DNA of 64,000 nt from Anabaena azotica FACHB-119 (GTDB lineage: Bacteria; Cyanobacteriota; Cyanobacteriia; Cyanobacteriales; Nostocaceae): assembly GCF_014697625.1 (NCBI RefSeq), contig NZ_JACJSG010000002.1, positions 217,249-281,248 of the forward strand, given 5' to 3'. A program made the translations under genes and the position numbers. Below are positions 6,706-19,476 of the stretch, piece by piece; position 1 is the stretch's first letter; each line of letters opens with the position of its first letter. A model generated the notes under the pieces. It saw only the letters and a program-made list of their open reading frames with translations, was not told the DNA's origin and did no database searches.

Positions 6706-9612
6706 TTAATTAGATGCTGCTGTTACTGCCACATGGGAAATAATTTCTTCTAACTTACCGAGTAATTCTTGCTCGTTGTAAGGTTTAGAAAAATAAGCCC
6801 TAGCGCCTAACTGCATTGCCAGTTGCCGATGCTTATTACTACTACGAGATGTCAGCATAGCGACGGGAATATTTTTAGTATCATAGTGAGAATTAATCCT
6901 GTCTAAAAAGCCATAACCATCAAGGCGTGGCATTTCAATATCACAAATTATCGCTTGCACTTTTAAACCATTTTCTAATTTCTCCCAAGCCTCTTCTCCA
7001 TCTTTGGCTTGTTCTACTAAATACCCTCCCTTTTCCAGCGTTAATGCTAGGAAACGCCGCACATTAATTGAGTCATCAATAATTAAAATTGTGCCTTTAT
7101 GTTGATTAGGTAGTGCTGCTAGTTTGGCACTATCAAAGAAGAGGAATGGCGTTTTTAAGGTAGCTGAGGAAGATTGATAGTTTTTGGTGGGGTGTTGGTT
7201 TGTGGCAATTTTATATAGTAATTCGTTGATATTCACTAATGCCACAACTCGACCATCACCTAAAATGGTACAATTACTAAAGCCTTGGGGTAAGGGGATA
7301 TTTCCTTCAACTTGGCGGATAGCTACTTCTTGTTCACCCCAACAACGCTCTACTAAAATAGCTACAGGTTGATTATTACCTTTAACTATTAAGACGCTAT
7401 GGGCGTTAATGGCTGGGGGTGTTTCTAGTTCGGGGTTATCGTAGCGGGGACAGTTAAATTCTAGGTGGCGAGTGAGGCGAATTAGGGGTAACATAGTTCC
7501 TTGCCAATTGAGGACTTCGTTACCAGCCATTGAGAAAACTTGCTCGTTTTGCAGTAGGAAGAGTTCTGTTACTACGTCGGTAGGAAATGCTAAGAGCATT
7601 TTGTTGGTTTCTACTAACAAAACTCTGGCGATGGATAGGGTAAATGGTACTGATAAGGTAAAGGTTGTTCCTCTTCCGGGTTCGGTATCAACTGTAATTT
7701 CACCGCGTACCAATTTTAAGTTATTCCGCACTACATCCATCCCCACACCGCGCCCAGATAAAGCGGTGACTTGTTCGGAGGTGCTAAACCCTGGTTCAAA
7801 AATTAGTGATAGCAGTTCTTCATCGGTGGCGTTAGCTAGTAAATTCGCGTCTATTCCCATTGCTTGGGCGCGGGTGCGAATTTTGTCTAAAGCAATGCCG
7901 CGACCGTCATCGCGCATGGTAATGATGGTACGATTACTGCGGTGTATGGCGGTAATTTCGATTAAGCCTTGTTCTGGTTTGCCTAATGCCTGACGGGTGG
8001 CTGGTTCTTCGATACCATGATCAAAGGCGTTTCTTAATAGGTGCATTAAGGGTTCGTTTAATGCTTCTAATATGCTGCGTTCAATTAAGGTGTTACCACC
8101 TGTAATTTTCAACTGCACATTCTTCCCATATTCTACATTTAAGTCGCGGATGGCTCTGGGGAAACGCTCAACTAAATCCGACATGGGGCGCATGCGGATA
8201 TGATTGAGTTTGGTTTGTAATTGTTTTGAGGTTTTGTTGAGTTTACGGGCGACTTGATCTGTATCGTCAAGACCGAGTTGAATGTCTGTGGTGACTTCTT
8301 GTACTTGGACAATGGTTTCTGCTACTGTTTGCGATCGCAAATTCAACTCATTATACCGTTCCATCTCCAAAGCATCAAACTCGCTCTGTGCTGCATACTC
8401 TCCCCCATTATGAGCATTTACCAACGTTTTGGTAGTTTTTCTCTCATATATTGTGCGTAGTTCTTGATTTTCTCGCTCCAGGGTATGCACTCGCTGGTTG
8501 AGGTTCCGCACAAGTTTGCGTAATCTTTCCAATTGGGAGTTGAGTCCATTGCGTTGGATAATTAACTCGCCAAATAAATCGTTGATTTGCTCTAATTGCT
8601 TACTGGGAACTCTGACTGTATTTTCTTGATATTCCCGGTCTTTGTTAGCAGTTAATGTATAATCTGTTGTGGTATTTTCTTTAGCAAATTCTGTAATTAT
8701 ATCAGAAAATTCAATCCCAGCCAAGTCACTATTAATATTTTTATCTGTTAAATCTTCAGCAATTAGCTCATTTTCAATTAAGATTTCTGGTGCTTCTAGA
8801 TTAAATTCTGGCTGAGATGTCGTAGCTGCGGGAAGAGCTAATTTCCCAAACTGAAGTTCTGTAGGTATACTGTCACGTTGATTGGTTAAAACCAGAGCTT
8901 GCGATCGCCGCCATGTTTGTAAAGCTAACTGAGCAATTTCTGTGATGTTACCGTTAGCATTTTCTATATGATATTGGATCGACTCACAAAGTCGGGTAAA
9001 TGCGGTTAACTGTAACATTTCCCCCAACCCGCCCAATTCCGCCGCCATGATGGCGACTTCTTGTTGTAAAGGCTGGTTGGGATCTGCCAAAACCGACTCT
9101 AGACGCTGCAAACAGGCTTCCACCTCGGTTTCAAACAACAGAGGAATGATATCTTGCCCCTCCTCTGGTGATAGCATGGTGGCAGCATCTTCAGGACTAG
9201 GTTCACCCAGGCGATCGCGCAATTCATCGAAGACTGGATGACAAAATGTGGTTAGCCATTCTTCCTCTACCGTATTTCCCTCTGCTAATAACTCGACAAT
9301 TTGCCGTAACCAATCAACAGCAGAAAGTAATAAACTCTGTAATTGCGTATCAATTTCTAGAGAATTTTTGCGAGTTTTTAAAACCTTAAAAGCATCTTCC
9401 AAACGATGGGATAAATCACTCAAAGCGCGAAATCCCATCATCGCCGCCCCGCCCTTAATTGAGTGGGCGGCGCGTAATGCAGCGTTAATCTTTTCTATCT
9501 CAATGCGGCGACTAGTATCGATTTCCAGTAATACCCCTTCTAGGGTATTAATGTAATCTGTGGCTTCTTCCAGAAACTGCATCTGAATTTCTAATTCTTT
9601 ATCTTTTGACAT
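6706..9612 (-). CDS. CheA-type hybrid histidine kinase (hmpE-like)
   Basis: Central kinase of the chemotaxis-like operon. Domains: Hpt with phospho-accepting His50 (AAHSIKGGA), a long linker with a coiled segment (about 330-400), dimerisation region, CheA-type HATPase (HLLRNAFDHG, RDDGRGI, GRGVGMDVV), CheW-like domain, and a C-terminal receiver (ILIIDDSINVRRF, CDIEMPRLDG, SKPYNE). 968 residues, typical of cyanobacterial CheA hybrids. Last gene of a five-gene minus-strand operon with PatA-like, CheY, CheW and receptor genes, the order described for the Nostoc punctiforme hmp locus that controls hormogonium motility through type IV pili. Assignment to hmpE is by order and architecture only; a STRR run of ~120 bases separates it from the receptor gene. 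Confidence 0.9.
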   Translation of the reverse strand: MSKDKELEIQMQFLEEATDYINTLEGVLLEIDTSRRIEIEKINAALRAAHSIKGGAAMMGFRALSDLSHRLEDAFKVLKTRKNSLEIDTQLQSLLLSAVDWLRQIVELLAEGNTVEEEWLTTFCHPVFDELRDRLGEPSPEDAATMLSPEEGQDIIPLLFETEVEACLQRLESVLADPNQPLQQEVAIMAAELGGLGEMLQLTAFTRLCESIQYHIENANGNITEIAQLALQTWRRSQALVLTNQRDSIPTELQFGKLALPAATTSQPEFNLEAPEILIENELIAEDLTDKNINSDLAGIEFSDIITEFAKENTTTDYTLTANKDREYQENTVRVPSKQLEQINDLFGELIIQRNGLNSQLERLRKLVRNLNQRVHTLERENQELRTIYERKTTKTLVNAHNGGEYAAQSEFDALEMERYNELNLRSQTVAETIVQVQEVTTDIQLGLDDTDQVARKLNKTSKQLQTKLNHIRMRPMSDLVERFPRAIRDLNVEYGKNVQLKITGGNTLIERSILEALNEPLMHLLRNAFDHGIEEPATRQALGKPEQGLIEITAIHRSNRTIITMRDDGRGIALDKIRTRAQAMGIDANLLANATDEELLSLIFEPGFSTSEQVTALSGRGVGMDVVRNNLKLVRGEITVDTEPGRGTTFTLSVPFTLSIARVLLVETNKMLLAFPTDVVTELFLLQNEQVFSMAGNEVLNWQGTMLPLIRLTRHLEFNCPRYDNPELETPPAINAHSVLIVKGNNQPVAILVERCWGEQEVAIRQVEGNIPLPQGFSNCTILGDGRVVALVNINELLYKIATNQHPTKNYQSSSATLKTPFLFFDSAKLAALPNQHKGTILIIDDSINVRRFLALTLEKGGYLVEQAKDGEEAWEKLENGLKVQAIICDIEMPRLDGYGFLDRINSHYDTKNIPVAMLTSRSSNKHRQLAMQLGARAYFSKPYNEQELLGKLEEIISHVAVTAASN

Positions 9613-11991
<2,379 letters not shown>

Positions 11992-12045
11992 AATTGCACT
12001 TTTATCAAATAGTTAATGAGAACAACAAAATACTTGAGGATAATT

Positions 12046-12543
12046 TTAATTGCCAACCAGTACAGCAGAATTTACAATCGCTTGCGCGTCTAATACGAGG
12101 ATATTTTCTTCCTGTTGGGTAACACAACCACGTAAATAAGGCACTAAACTAGATGCTACTTGACCAATAGGTGAACGAATCTCATCGGGCATAATTTTAG
12201 TTATGCCTTTAATCTCCTGTACTACTAAGCCCAAAAGCATCGATTCTACTTTAATAACGATGACATTATATTGATGTAATCTGTTTTCCAAAGATTCCAA
12301 ATTGAGCATTTTTGGTAAATCAATTGCCCAAATTATCCGGCTACGCCAATTCATTAACCCTAAAACACAACCAGGCATATTGGGCATAGCTGTGATAGAT
12401 TCTACAGGTACAATCACTGCTTCTTGGGTATGATTCATTGCTAAAATAGCCGCAGTTTGTTGATTTAAGTAGAATTTAAGATAACCATCTTTTAACTTAT
12501 TTTGAGGTAACTGATTAGCCAGTGCAGTCTGAGAATTATCCAT
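12046..12543 (-). CDS. CheW-like scaffold protein (hmpC-like)
   Basis: 165-residue CheW domain protein expected to link the receptor to the CheA kinase. Visible family features are a beta-rich body with VPVESITAMPNMPGCVLGLMNWR and a conserved IWAIDLP stretch. It lies four bases after the receiver gene stop and 54 bases before the receptor gene, consistent with co-transcription. No additional domain is present. Confidence 0.88.
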   Translation of the reverse strand: MDNSQTALANQLPQNKLKDGYLKFYLNQQTAAILAMNHTQEAVIVPVESITAMPNMPGCVLGLMNWRSRIIWAIDLPKMLNLESLENRLHQYNVIVIKVESMLLGLVVQEIKGITKIMPDEIRSPIGQVASSLVPYLRGCVTQQEENILVLDAQAIVNSAVLVGN

Positions 12544-12547
12544 TAAT

Positions 12548-12925
12548 TTAAACCACCACTGATTTAATTGTGCCTAATAGATGTTCACGAGTGTAAGGTT
12601 TGGTGATATAGGCATTAGCGCCTTGTTTCATCGCCCACAAACGGTCTATTTCCAAATTCTTGGAACTGCAAATTACTATCGGCACTTTTTCCGTAATGGG
12701 ATTTTTTTTCAAAGAACGACATAATTCAAAACCACTCATTTCTGGCATCACTACATCAGTCACAATGACATCAGGATTTTCCGATACAGCCTTCTCCATT
12801 GCTTCTTTTGCGCCAGCAGCTTTAATCACGTTGTAACCACTATCTTGTAAATAATGGCTCATCAGTTCTAACTCACTTGGTGAGTCTTCAACAATCAAAA
12901 TTTTGGCAACCAAGGTAATACTCAC
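12548..12925 (-). CDS. CheY/PilH-like single-domain response regulator (hmpB-like)
   Basis: 125-residue receiver with the acidic pocket ED (LIVEDSPSE), phospho-acceptor Asp in VIVTDVVMPEMSG and the conserved Lys in ITKPYTRE. No output domain. In pilus-linked chemosystems such proteins act on motor ATPases or compete for phosphate; here the likely phosphodonor is the CheA at 6,706-9,612. Sixteen bases separate it from the PatA-like gene upstream and four from the cheW-like gene downstream. Confidence 0.9.
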   Translation of the reverse strand: MSITLVAKILIVEDSPSELELMSHYLQDSGYNVIKAAGAKEAMEKAVSENPDVIVTDVVMPEMSGFELCRSLKKNPITEKVPIVICSSKNLEIDRLWAMKQGANAYITKPYTREHLLGTIKSVVV

Positions 12926-12941
12926 TGTTAAATCTCCTTAT

Positions 12942-13982
12942 TTAACCTAGATGTTTAAACACAATTTTTAATAATTCTGATTGGTCAAAAGGCTTAGTTA
13001 AATAACCTGAAGACCTAACCATTTTGGCTTTAGCCCTATCAATAAACCCCGTTCTCCCCGTCACCATAATAATAGGCGTATTTTTAAATGCTGAATGTCT
13101 CCGCAACAGAGAACATAACTCATAGCCATCTAAATTGGGCATTTCCACATCAAGTAAAATTAAGTCCGGTTTACTTCGCAGAATTTGCATTAAAGCTTTC
13201 ACCGGGTCGTTAATAGTTACAACTGTAAAGACATTCTCATCTAAAAAGCTTTTGATAGAATTTAAGACAGTTGGACTATCATCAATACAAGCAATAGTAT
13301 ATAATGTTTTTCTAACGAGAGATGGCGTTGCTGTTGGTTGGGAATTTTCCTTAACTTCTGGACTATTGGGTTGAGATGTAGGCGGTGAACTTGGTTTGCT
13401 TGGTGGAACTTGTGAAGCAGCATCTGTATTTACAGATGGTTGAGTCTGTTGACGATTTCGTAATTGTTTTTGACAATGTTCAACTAATAAACGCAAATCT
13501 AAATGACAGAATTTAGGGAGTTCTTCCCAAGTAGCGTCAGGAAAAAATTCATAGCTTCCCTCTTTAATAAGTAAAAATGTAGCGATGACCTCTTTTCCTA
13601 ACTCTTCTATCAAAACCGCAGCTTGTTTAGATGTAAGATGATTTTGCTCTACAAGCCAGCAGATAGCTTGATAGTCTGCATATATTATAGACTGAGTTTC
13701 ACCCTTGGGTTCAAACATCAACCGCATTTGAATGCGAGTAGCGCTGTTGAGAGTGGGAATTTTTTGACTTAAGCGCCGCAGTTGCTGATCAAGACGTGCA
13801 AATAATTTATCTGAATAGGAAGCATAAGTAAGTTTACCTGCATCTAAATTAATTGTCCAAGAAGCAGTGTCTGTGAATACACGTAAACAGCCTGTGGCCT
13901 TACGGCTGGTGAGTTGAGCTAATAGAGATAGAGGATGTAGTTTATGATTTAACTTGTAATTATTTATAGAAGATGTAGCCAT
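12942..13982 (-). CDS. PatA-like response regulator, PATAN-type N-terminus plus receiver (hmpA-like)
   Basis: First gene of the operon. Residues ~1-165 resemble the PatA N-terminal (PATAN/DUF4388-like) domain, with TGCLRVFTDTASWTINLDAGKLTYAS near the start; a Pro/Ser-rich linker (about 190-220) joins it to a C-terminal receiver (IACIDDSPTV, LLDVEMPNLDG, LTKPFDQ). Such CheY-like regulators of the PatA group control pilus motility and, in PatA itself, heterocyst pattern. Here the chemotaxis-gene context favours motility. Promoter probably lies in the 660-base gap above 13,982. Confidence 0.88.
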   Translation of the reverse strand: MATSSINNYKLNHKLHPLSLLAQLTSRKATGCLRVFTDTASWTINLDAGKLTYASYSDKLFARLDQQLRRLSQKIPTLNSATRIQMRLMFEPKGETQSIIYADYQAICWLVEQNHLTSKQAAVLIEELGKEVIATFLLIKEGSYEFFPDATWEELPKFCHLDLRLLVEHCQKQLRNRQQTQPSVNTDAASQVPPSKPSSPPTSQPNSPEVKENSQPTATPSLVRKTLYTIACIDDSPTVLNSIKSFLDENVFTVVTINDPVKALMQILRSKPDLILLDVEMPNLDGYELCSLLRRHSAFKNTPIIMVTGRTGFIDRAKAKMVRSSGYLTKPFDQSELLKIVFKHLG

Positions 13983-14643
13983 TTTGCTTTTACTTTAAAT
14001 AAATTCCGAACTTGTCAACTAAGTTGATACAGAAGCTTTACCACAAGTCCTATCGTCATTTAGTTAACTCAGTGCTTGTTTAAAAATACAAAATTTATCA
14101 CTCCGATCAGGATATGTAGTAAACCACAGTCATAGACAAGATTTTGTAAAAATTTAATCCCCTATAAGGTAGATTTTGGTGAATTTTCTAACTTTATACT
14201 GAGATGACTATACCTTCTAGTAGATTAAATGAAAAAAGCTCAAGGTGAAGAAAGCGATATTTTTCTGAGTAGGTTTTGATTTATGAAAACTAAATTAGTA
14301 TTGCTAATCTAACAGAATCCAACTTAATTCTTATCCGTGTTTACACGTAAAAGAAAAGCTGTTGACTCAATCTAGTCAGATTTTGCTGTATTATTAAGTA
14401 TGAATACGCAAATTAGTAAAACTCAGCCATGACAATTACCTCCACTGCTGCTAGTGCAATTGTCCATATAGTTCCCAATTTTTCACTTATTATTCATAAA
14501 GTTGAAGAAATGGCAGGTGACAGGTGACAGGTGATAGGTGATAGGTGACAGGTGATAGGTGACAGTTATTTCTTTTCTCCCTCATCTCCCTCATCTCCCT
14601 CATCTCCCCCATCTCCCCCAGTCCCCAGTCCCCAGTCCCTAAC
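13983..14643. other. Gap between the chemotaxis operon and proA
   Basis: Should contain the operon promoter on the minus strand, which I could not place. On the plus strand a TTGACT (14,363-14,368) and an A/T-rich TATTAT (14,390) precede a 32-codon reading frame (separate entry). Bases 14,513-14,565 are CAGGTGA/TAGGTGA heptamers and 14,578-14,640 are CTCATCTCCC and CCCAGTC runs. Confidence 0.45.
14429..14527 (+). CDS. Possible 32-residue reading frame cut by a repeat
   Basis: ATG at 14,429 reads MTITSTAASAIVHIVPNFSL and continues for 32 codons to a stop inside a CAGGTGA heptamer run, so the last residues (AGDR) are repeat-encoded. It may be the surviving 5' end of a longer gene truncated by repeat growth, or chance. 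No ribosome binding site is evident. I do not recognise the sequence. Confidence 0.2.
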   Translation: MTITSTAASAIVHIVPNFSLIIHKVEEMAGDR

Positions 14644-15945
14644 CTAAAAATCCCGATGCGTAAACGCTTTAGCCTCTGCGCCTGTGTAGGTGGCGACGAT
14701 ATGTCCTGCGCCTGTCATTTGATATTTATATGTGACTAGTCCTTCTAAACCTACAGGGCCACGGGGTGGCATTTGTTGGGTACTAATACCTACTTCTGCC
14801 CCGAAACCGTAGCGGAAACCGTCAGCGAAGCGAGTAGAACAGTTGTGGAAGACTCCGGCTGAGTTGACCAAGCCAAAGAAAGTGGCGACGGCTGCGGCAT
14901 CTTCGGTGATAATGGCATCGGTATGACGGGAACCGTATTGATTGATATGAGCGATCGCATCCGTTAATGAATCTACAATCTTAATTGACAAGATAAAATC
15001 GCTATACTCTGTTTCCCAATCGCCTGCCGTCGCTGCCTCAATCTCTGGTAAAATATCTAAGGTGCGTTCATCGCCTCGCAATTCTACCTGACGTTCAGCC
15101 AAGGCTTGAGCAACTTTGGGTAAGAACTCTGCCGCAATTGCTTGATGAACGAGTAAGGTTTCAATCGCGTTACAAGCCGCAGGATACTGTACCTTAGCAT
15201 CAACAGTCACCGCCACCGCTTTTTCTAAATCAGCCGCCTTATCTATATATATATGACAAATACCGTCAGCGTGACCAAGTACAGGAATGCGGGTATTTTC
15301 CTGCACGAACCGCACAAAAGAGTTGGAACCTCTGGGGATAATTAAGTCCACATATTTATCCAAGCGCAAAAGTTCCACAGTTTCTTCCCTAGTTGTGAGT
15401 AGCTGAACCACATCAGGATGAACATCTGTTGTAGATAACCCTTGCTTGACAGCTTTAACTATCGCTTCACAAGAACGTACAGCTTCCTTCCCACATTTGA
15501 GAATTACACCATTACCCGACTTGATAGCCAAAGAGATAATTTGGATGGCTGCTTCGGGACGTGCTTCAAAAATAATTCCCAACACACCCAAAGGACAAGT
15601 TATCCGCTTGAGGACTAACCCCGTATCCAGTTCACGATGAATTTGTACTTGTCCCACAGGATCTGCTAGTTTACCAACATCCCGCACCCCAGCGATCGCA
15701 TCTCGTAATTTATGTTCATCCAACTGCAACCGCTTATATAGAGGTTTAGCGATACCAAGAGCCGTAGCCGCTTCACAGTCAGCAATATTTGCCTGTAAAA
15801 TTTCATCCTGAGCCGATTCTAAAGCAGAAGCGACAGCTGCGATCGCCACATTTTTCGCCTCAGTAGACAGCAGCGCCAGCAAACTCGCAGCCTGTCGAGT
15901 TTGTTGAGCAATTTCATTTAGGGAAGATGCAACTTGAGTAGTCAT
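14644..15945 (-). CDS. proA: Gamma-glutamyl phosphate reductase
   Basis: Second step of proline synthesis: NADPH-dependent reduction of glutamyl-5-phosphate to the semialdehyde, in the cytosol. At 433 residues it matches the family. Visible features are [24 protein letters not shown], the active-site cysteine region [13 protein letters not shown] and the C-terminal [11 protein letters not shown]. It is monocistronic on the minus strand. A STRR run lies directly upstream of the start and another ends just after the stop. Confidence 0.95.
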   Translation of the reverse strand: MTTQVASSLNEIAQQTRQAASLLALLSTEAKNVAIAAVASALESAQDEILQANIADCEAATALGIAKPLYKRLQLDEHKLRDAIAGVRDVGKLADPVGQVQIHRELDTGLVLKRITCPLGVLGIIFEARPEAAIQIISLAIKSGNGVILKCGKEAVRSCEAIVKAVKQGLSTTDVHPDVVQLLTTREETVELLRLDKYVDLIIPRGSNSFVRFVQENTRIPVLGHADGICHIYIDKAADLEKAVAVTVDAKVQYPAACNAIETLLVHQAIAAEFLPKVAQALAERQVELRGDERTLDILPEIEAATAGDWETEYSDFILSIKIVDSLTDAIAHINQYGSRHTDAIITEDAAAVATFFGLVNSAGVFHNCSTRFADGFRYGFGAEVGISTQQMPPRGPVGLEGLVTYKYQMTGAGHIVATYTGAEAKAFTHRDF

Positions 15946-15949
15946 AATT

Positions 15950-16100
<151 letters not shown>

Positions 16101-16215
16101 ACTCCCTCATCTCCCCCCACTCCCTCATCCCCCTCATCTCTCCCCAGTCCCCTATCCCCAGTCCCCAGTCCCCTGCTATAAATAACAAGTGGAACAGTAG
16201 AAAGAGTCCCCTATT

Positions 16216-18240
16216 ATGAAGCGCAGACATAAAGTAGCCTGTCTCTACACATCACTCATCAGTCTTAGCTTATCCGGCTACCTCATACCTGCTGCAATTG
16301 TCGCCGCACCGCCGAGAACCCCAGATAAAACGGTAAACTGTGACATTCTCGTAGTCGGTGGTGGACTTTCTGGTGTCGCCACAGCCTACGAAGGTTTACT
16401 TGCTGGGAGAAGGGTTTGCTTGACGGAAATTACCGACTGGTTGGGGGGACAAATATCTTCTCAGGGAACCTCGGCTTTAGATGAACGCCCGACACAAAGC
16501 CGTCGTCAATTCTATTCTCGCGGTTATTTGGAACTACGCAACCGTATTCAGAAAAAATATGGTGAACTCAACCCCGGAGACTGTTGGGTGAGTGAGTCCT
16601 GTTTTTTACCCCGTGATGCCCATACAATTATGGTGCAGATGCTGAGAGATGCCCAGAAGCGGGGGAAGGGGAAATTGGAATGGTTTCCCAACACAGTAAT
16701 TAAAGATTTGCAAATTTCTCAGGGTAAGTTAATTAATAGCGCGATCGCCATCCAACATCAACCAGCCAAAGGCGCACCCCCCCTTAACACCCTCCCCCTA
16801 TCACAAACAATTGAAGAAGCTTACAGCTACAGCAACTCACCCCGGTTGACCAAAACCATCATTCGCCTAGTTCCCCATCAAACTCAAGGCAATGCCCCGA
16901 AATGGTATGTTGTAGATGCCAGCGAAACTGGTGAAATTATCGCCCTAGCTGATGTCCCCTACCGCTTAGGTATTGATGCGCGTTCCTATTTAGAACCTTC
17001 CTCATCCAGTACCCAAAATGACCCCTATTGTACCCAAGGCTTTACTTACACCTTTGCAATGGAGGCTAAAGAGGAAGCGCAACCGCAAAAAATGCCCCCC
17101 TATTATCTCCAATATTCACCCTATTTCAGCTATGAATTACCAAGGTTAGCCGACTTTGGCTTAGTATTCACCTACCGCCGCATCTGGAGTCCCAAACAAG
17201 GACAACAAGTCAGCTTCAACGGCGTGAGATATTCCGCCCCCACCCCAGGGGATATTTCCATGCAGAACTGGACATGGGGTAACGACTACCGCCCCGGTAC
17301 AGCCCAAGATAACTTAGTTTACACAAGGCAACAACTACAAGCGACAGGACAGTTAAAATCAGGTGGTTGGCTGGGGGGACTGCGAACCGAAAGCCTCCGC
17401 AAAGCTGAAGAAAAAGCTTATTCCTACTATTACTGGTTAGTAGCGGGAACCACCGACTCCCAACTAGGCCCAGATGTGAAGCGTCCCCAACCCAATAACC
17501 GCTTCTTAGCTGGGTTAGACTCGCCAATGGGGACAGCACATGGCTTATCAAAATATCCCTATATGCGTGAGGGAAGACGCATCATCGGTCGCCCCAGTTG
17601 GGGACAACCCACAGGTTTTACTATCTGGGAAATTGATATTTCTCGCCGTAACTATAACGATGAATATTACCGGAAAACCCTACCCCCCGATATGTATCGC
17701 CGTTTAAGAGCCGCATTAGCAGGTTTAGAAGCAACATCCGTAATTTCTGGACAAATTTCCCCAGATAAAGCCATGCGACGCACTCGTTCTACCATTTTCC
17801 CCGACGCTGTAGGCATTGGTCACTATGCCATTGACTTCCACCCCTGCATGGAAAAAAGCCCACCAGAAGCCCCCGGTAATAGAGAACGCCCAGGGGAAAG
17901 ACGCGGCGCAGGACAAGCTTATCCTTTTCAAATCGCCCTGCGGGCAATGATTCCCCAAAAAATCGATAATTTAATAGTAGGCGGTAAAAGTATCGCCACC
18001 AGTCACATCGCGGCGGCGGCTTACAGAGTCCACTCCTTTGAATGGTCTGCTGGCGCGGCGGCGGGGACTGTAGCCGCTTTTTCCCTGAAAAATGGAGTCG
18101 CACCTTACCAGTTAGTAGATGACCTCCCCAAACCCGAACCCCAACTGCAAGCCCTCAAACGCTTGCTAGAGCAAAATGGCAACCCTACAGCCTTCCCTGA
18201 TACTTCCATATTTAACGAGAATTGGGAAGACTGGCGCTAG
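16216..18240 (+). CDS. Exported FAD-dependent oxidoreductase
   Basis: 674-residue flavoprotein of the FAD-dependent oxidoreductase (PF12831-like) group; substrate unknown. A basic start (MKRRHK) and hydrophobic stretch ending AAIVAA look like a signal peptide. The dinucleotide-binding motif follows at once: DILVVGGGLSGVATAYEGLLAG. Further flavin-family features are DWLGGQISSQG and a C-terminal DNLIVGGKSIATSHIA. Strongly HIP1-marked and similar in codon style to its neighbours, so probably ancestral. It stands alone on the plus strand; the downstream 430 bases are repeats. Export with FAD already bound would imply Tat transport, but no clear twin-arginine motif is visible. Confidence 0.8.
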   Translation: MKRRHKVACLYTSLISLSLSGYLIPAAIVAAPPRTPDKTVNCDILVVGGGLSGVATAYEGLLAGRRVCLTEITDWLGGQISSQGTSALDERPTQSRRQFYSRGYLELRNRIQKKYGELNPGDCWVSESCFLPRDAHTIMVQMLRDAQKRGKGKLEWFPNTVIKDLQISQGKLINSAIAIQHQPAKGAPPLNTLPLSQTIEEAYSYSNSPRLTKTIIRLVPHQTQGNAPKWYVVDASETGEIIALADVPYRLGIDARSYLEPSSSSTQNDPYCTQGFTYTFAMEAKEEAQPQKMPPYYLQYSPYFSYELPRLADFGLVFTYRRIWSPKQGQQVSFNGVRYSAPTPGDISMQNWTWGNDYRPGTAQDNLVYTRQQLQATGQLKSGGWLGGLRTESLRKAEEKAYSYYYWLVAGTTDSQLGPDVKRPQPNNRFLAGLDSPMGTAHGLSKYPYMREGRRIIGRPSWGQPTGFTIWEIDISRRNYNDEYYRKTLPPDMYRRLRAALAGLEATSVISGQISPDKAMRRTRSTIFPDAVGIGHYAIDFHPCMEKSPPEAPGNRERPGERRGAGQAYPFQIALRAMIPQKIDNLIVGGKSIATSHIAAAAYRVHSFEWSAGAAAGTVAAFSLKNGVAPYQLVDDLPKPEPQLQALKRLLEQNGNPTAFPDTSIFNENWEDWR

Positions 18241-18407
18241 AGGGACTGGGGGAGAGTTTCTCACCTAACGTGATAGGACTTACGCAAGTGTCATTATCAA
18301 ACTATAGCGGATTGCAATCAGATAGAATACAGATTCATCTGCGTCCATCTGCGTACATCTGCGTTCAATCATTTTTTCTGTACCTCACTGACTTGAAAAC
18401 CGCTATA

Positions 18408-18555
18408 ATATCAAGTTCGGCTAATTACTTATAATATGGTTGTTTTGGTCGGTAATGGGTAATAGCTAGTAGGTAATTGTTTTCTACCATTACCGATTAC
18501 CGATTACCTATTACCAGCCCCCAATATATGATAAGTATTTAAGCGGACATGATAT
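18408..18555. mobile_element. MITE-like element, ~148 bp
   Basis: The left end (ATATCAAGTTCGGCTAATTA) is an imperfect inverted copy of the right end (reverse complement ATATCATGTCCGCTTAAATA), extending about 30 bases with scattered mismatches. The centre holds TTACCGA/TTACCTA heptamer repeats. The right ~90 bases recur at 55,231-55,320, so it belongs to a dispersed family. No coding capacity. Confidence 0.6.
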
Positions 18556-18560
18556 AACTC

Positions 18561-18624
18561 TAGGGTGCGTCAGCCCCAATAATTTCGTAAACATTCAAGG
18601 ATTTTTCACATCTGACGCACCCTA
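18561..18624. repeat. Inverted-repeat element TAGGGTGCGTCAG
   Basis: Perfect 13-base arms, TAGGGTGCGTCAG (18,561-18,573) and CTGACGCACCCTA (18,612-18,624). A second copy with the same arms and similar loop is at 20,786-20,849, nested in another element. Confidence 0.7.
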
Positions 18625-18672
18625 CCCCCCACCTCATTTAACACCGAAACTGAAAGACTTTAAACCAGCCTA

Positions 18673-19041
18673 TTATCTGCGGTTGGAAGTCTGAGAACGA
18701 GAGGATGTCGCTGAGACAGATGTAACTCTATAAGTTCCTGATGTAGACTCAGGTATCCCTTTAGGGATCTGATGAGAATTTTGTATTTGCAAAGAACCAG
18801 TAGCGGAGCAATATCTATTATTTCTGCATACTGATCTAATCTTTCTTCCTACCGCAGAGTTAGTTTGAAAGAAATATACAACTGTGTCTCCGCTCTGTTC
18901 CCCAAAATAGAAGATATAAGAATACTGTTTACCTATTCTCAATGTTCCATCAAAGCTTTGTTGATGTTGATGGTTATTGGCAATAACAGCTTCACTCACT
19001 AATAAAGTATTAACTGCGGCCAAAATAGCAATTAGCTTCAT
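18673..19041 (-). CDS. Small secreted protein of unknown function
   Basis: 122 residues with a clear signal peptide (MKLIAILAAVNTLLVSEAVIAN, probable cleavage after about residue 21). The mature part is beta-prone with FDGTLRIGKQYSYIFYFGEQ, two cysteines (SVCRNNRYCSATG) that could form a disulfide, and a Ser/Thr/Arg-rich tail. AAGGA lies eight to nine bases upstream of the ATG. Likely periplasmic. I do not recognise the family. Confidence 0.65.
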   Translation of the reverse strand: MKLIAILAAVNTLLVSEAVIANNHQHQQSFDGTLRIGKQYSYIFYFGEQSGDTVVYFFQTNSAVGRKIRSVCRNNRYCSATGSLQIQNSHQIPKGIPESTSGTYRVTSVSATSSRSQTSNRR

Positions 19042-19144
19042 ACATTATATCCTTATCTGTAAATGTTAGGGAATGTTTTCAAAGTTTTGATAGACTAAAC
19101 TATGTTGTAGTGTAGCTTTGTAAAATTCTCTGGTTAACTGTTCT

Positions 19145-19471
19145 ATGGTTACAAAACTTTCAATAGCTGTTTACGGCATGAGTACAGCACCAACCGTAGC
19201 TCCCGAACGGTCTAATCAAACTGTCCAAAAGCCTTATCCTAATTACAAGGTGATTGTGTTAAATGATGACTTTAATACCTTTCAACACGTCGCCGACTGT
19301 TTGATGAAGTATATTCCCGGTATGACTGGTGACTTAGCTTGGGATCTAACTAACCAAGTCCATTATGAGGGACAAGCGATCGTTTGGATAGGGCCGCAAG
19401 AACCAGCAGAATTGTATCATCAACAATTGCGTCGGGCGGGCTTGACAATGGCTCCCCTAGAGGCGGCTTAA
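19145..19471 (+). CDS. clpS: ClpS adaptor of the Clp protease
   Basis: Adaptor that binds N-degron substrates and delivers them to the ClpC/ClpA chaperone of the Clp protease. The core reads YKVIVLNDDFNTFQHVADCLMKY, with the NDD(F)NT signature, then a helical bundle ending RRAGLTMAPLEA. 108 residues from ATG 19,145; an internal ATG at 19,178 would give a 97-residue form closer to the usual length, so the start is uncertain. The DUF2103 gene follows after five bases, indicating a two-gene operon. Confidence 0.9.
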   Translation: MVTKLSIAVYGMSTAPTVAPERSNQTVQKPYPNYKVIVLNDDFNTFQHVADCLMKYIPGMTGDLAWDLTNQVHYEGQAIVWIGPQEPAELYHQQLRRAGLTMAPLEAA

Positions 19472-19476
19472 TTATC

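Larger units (their letters stand above)
18241..18672. other. Repeat-filled gap
   Basis: No gene. In order: a half copy of the AGGACTTACGCAAGTG element (18,274 on; compare 20,634-20,874), TCTGCGTCCATCTGCG tandem units (about 18,338-18,366), a MITE-like element at 18,408-18,555 and an inverted repeat at 18,561-18,624. Confidence 0.6.
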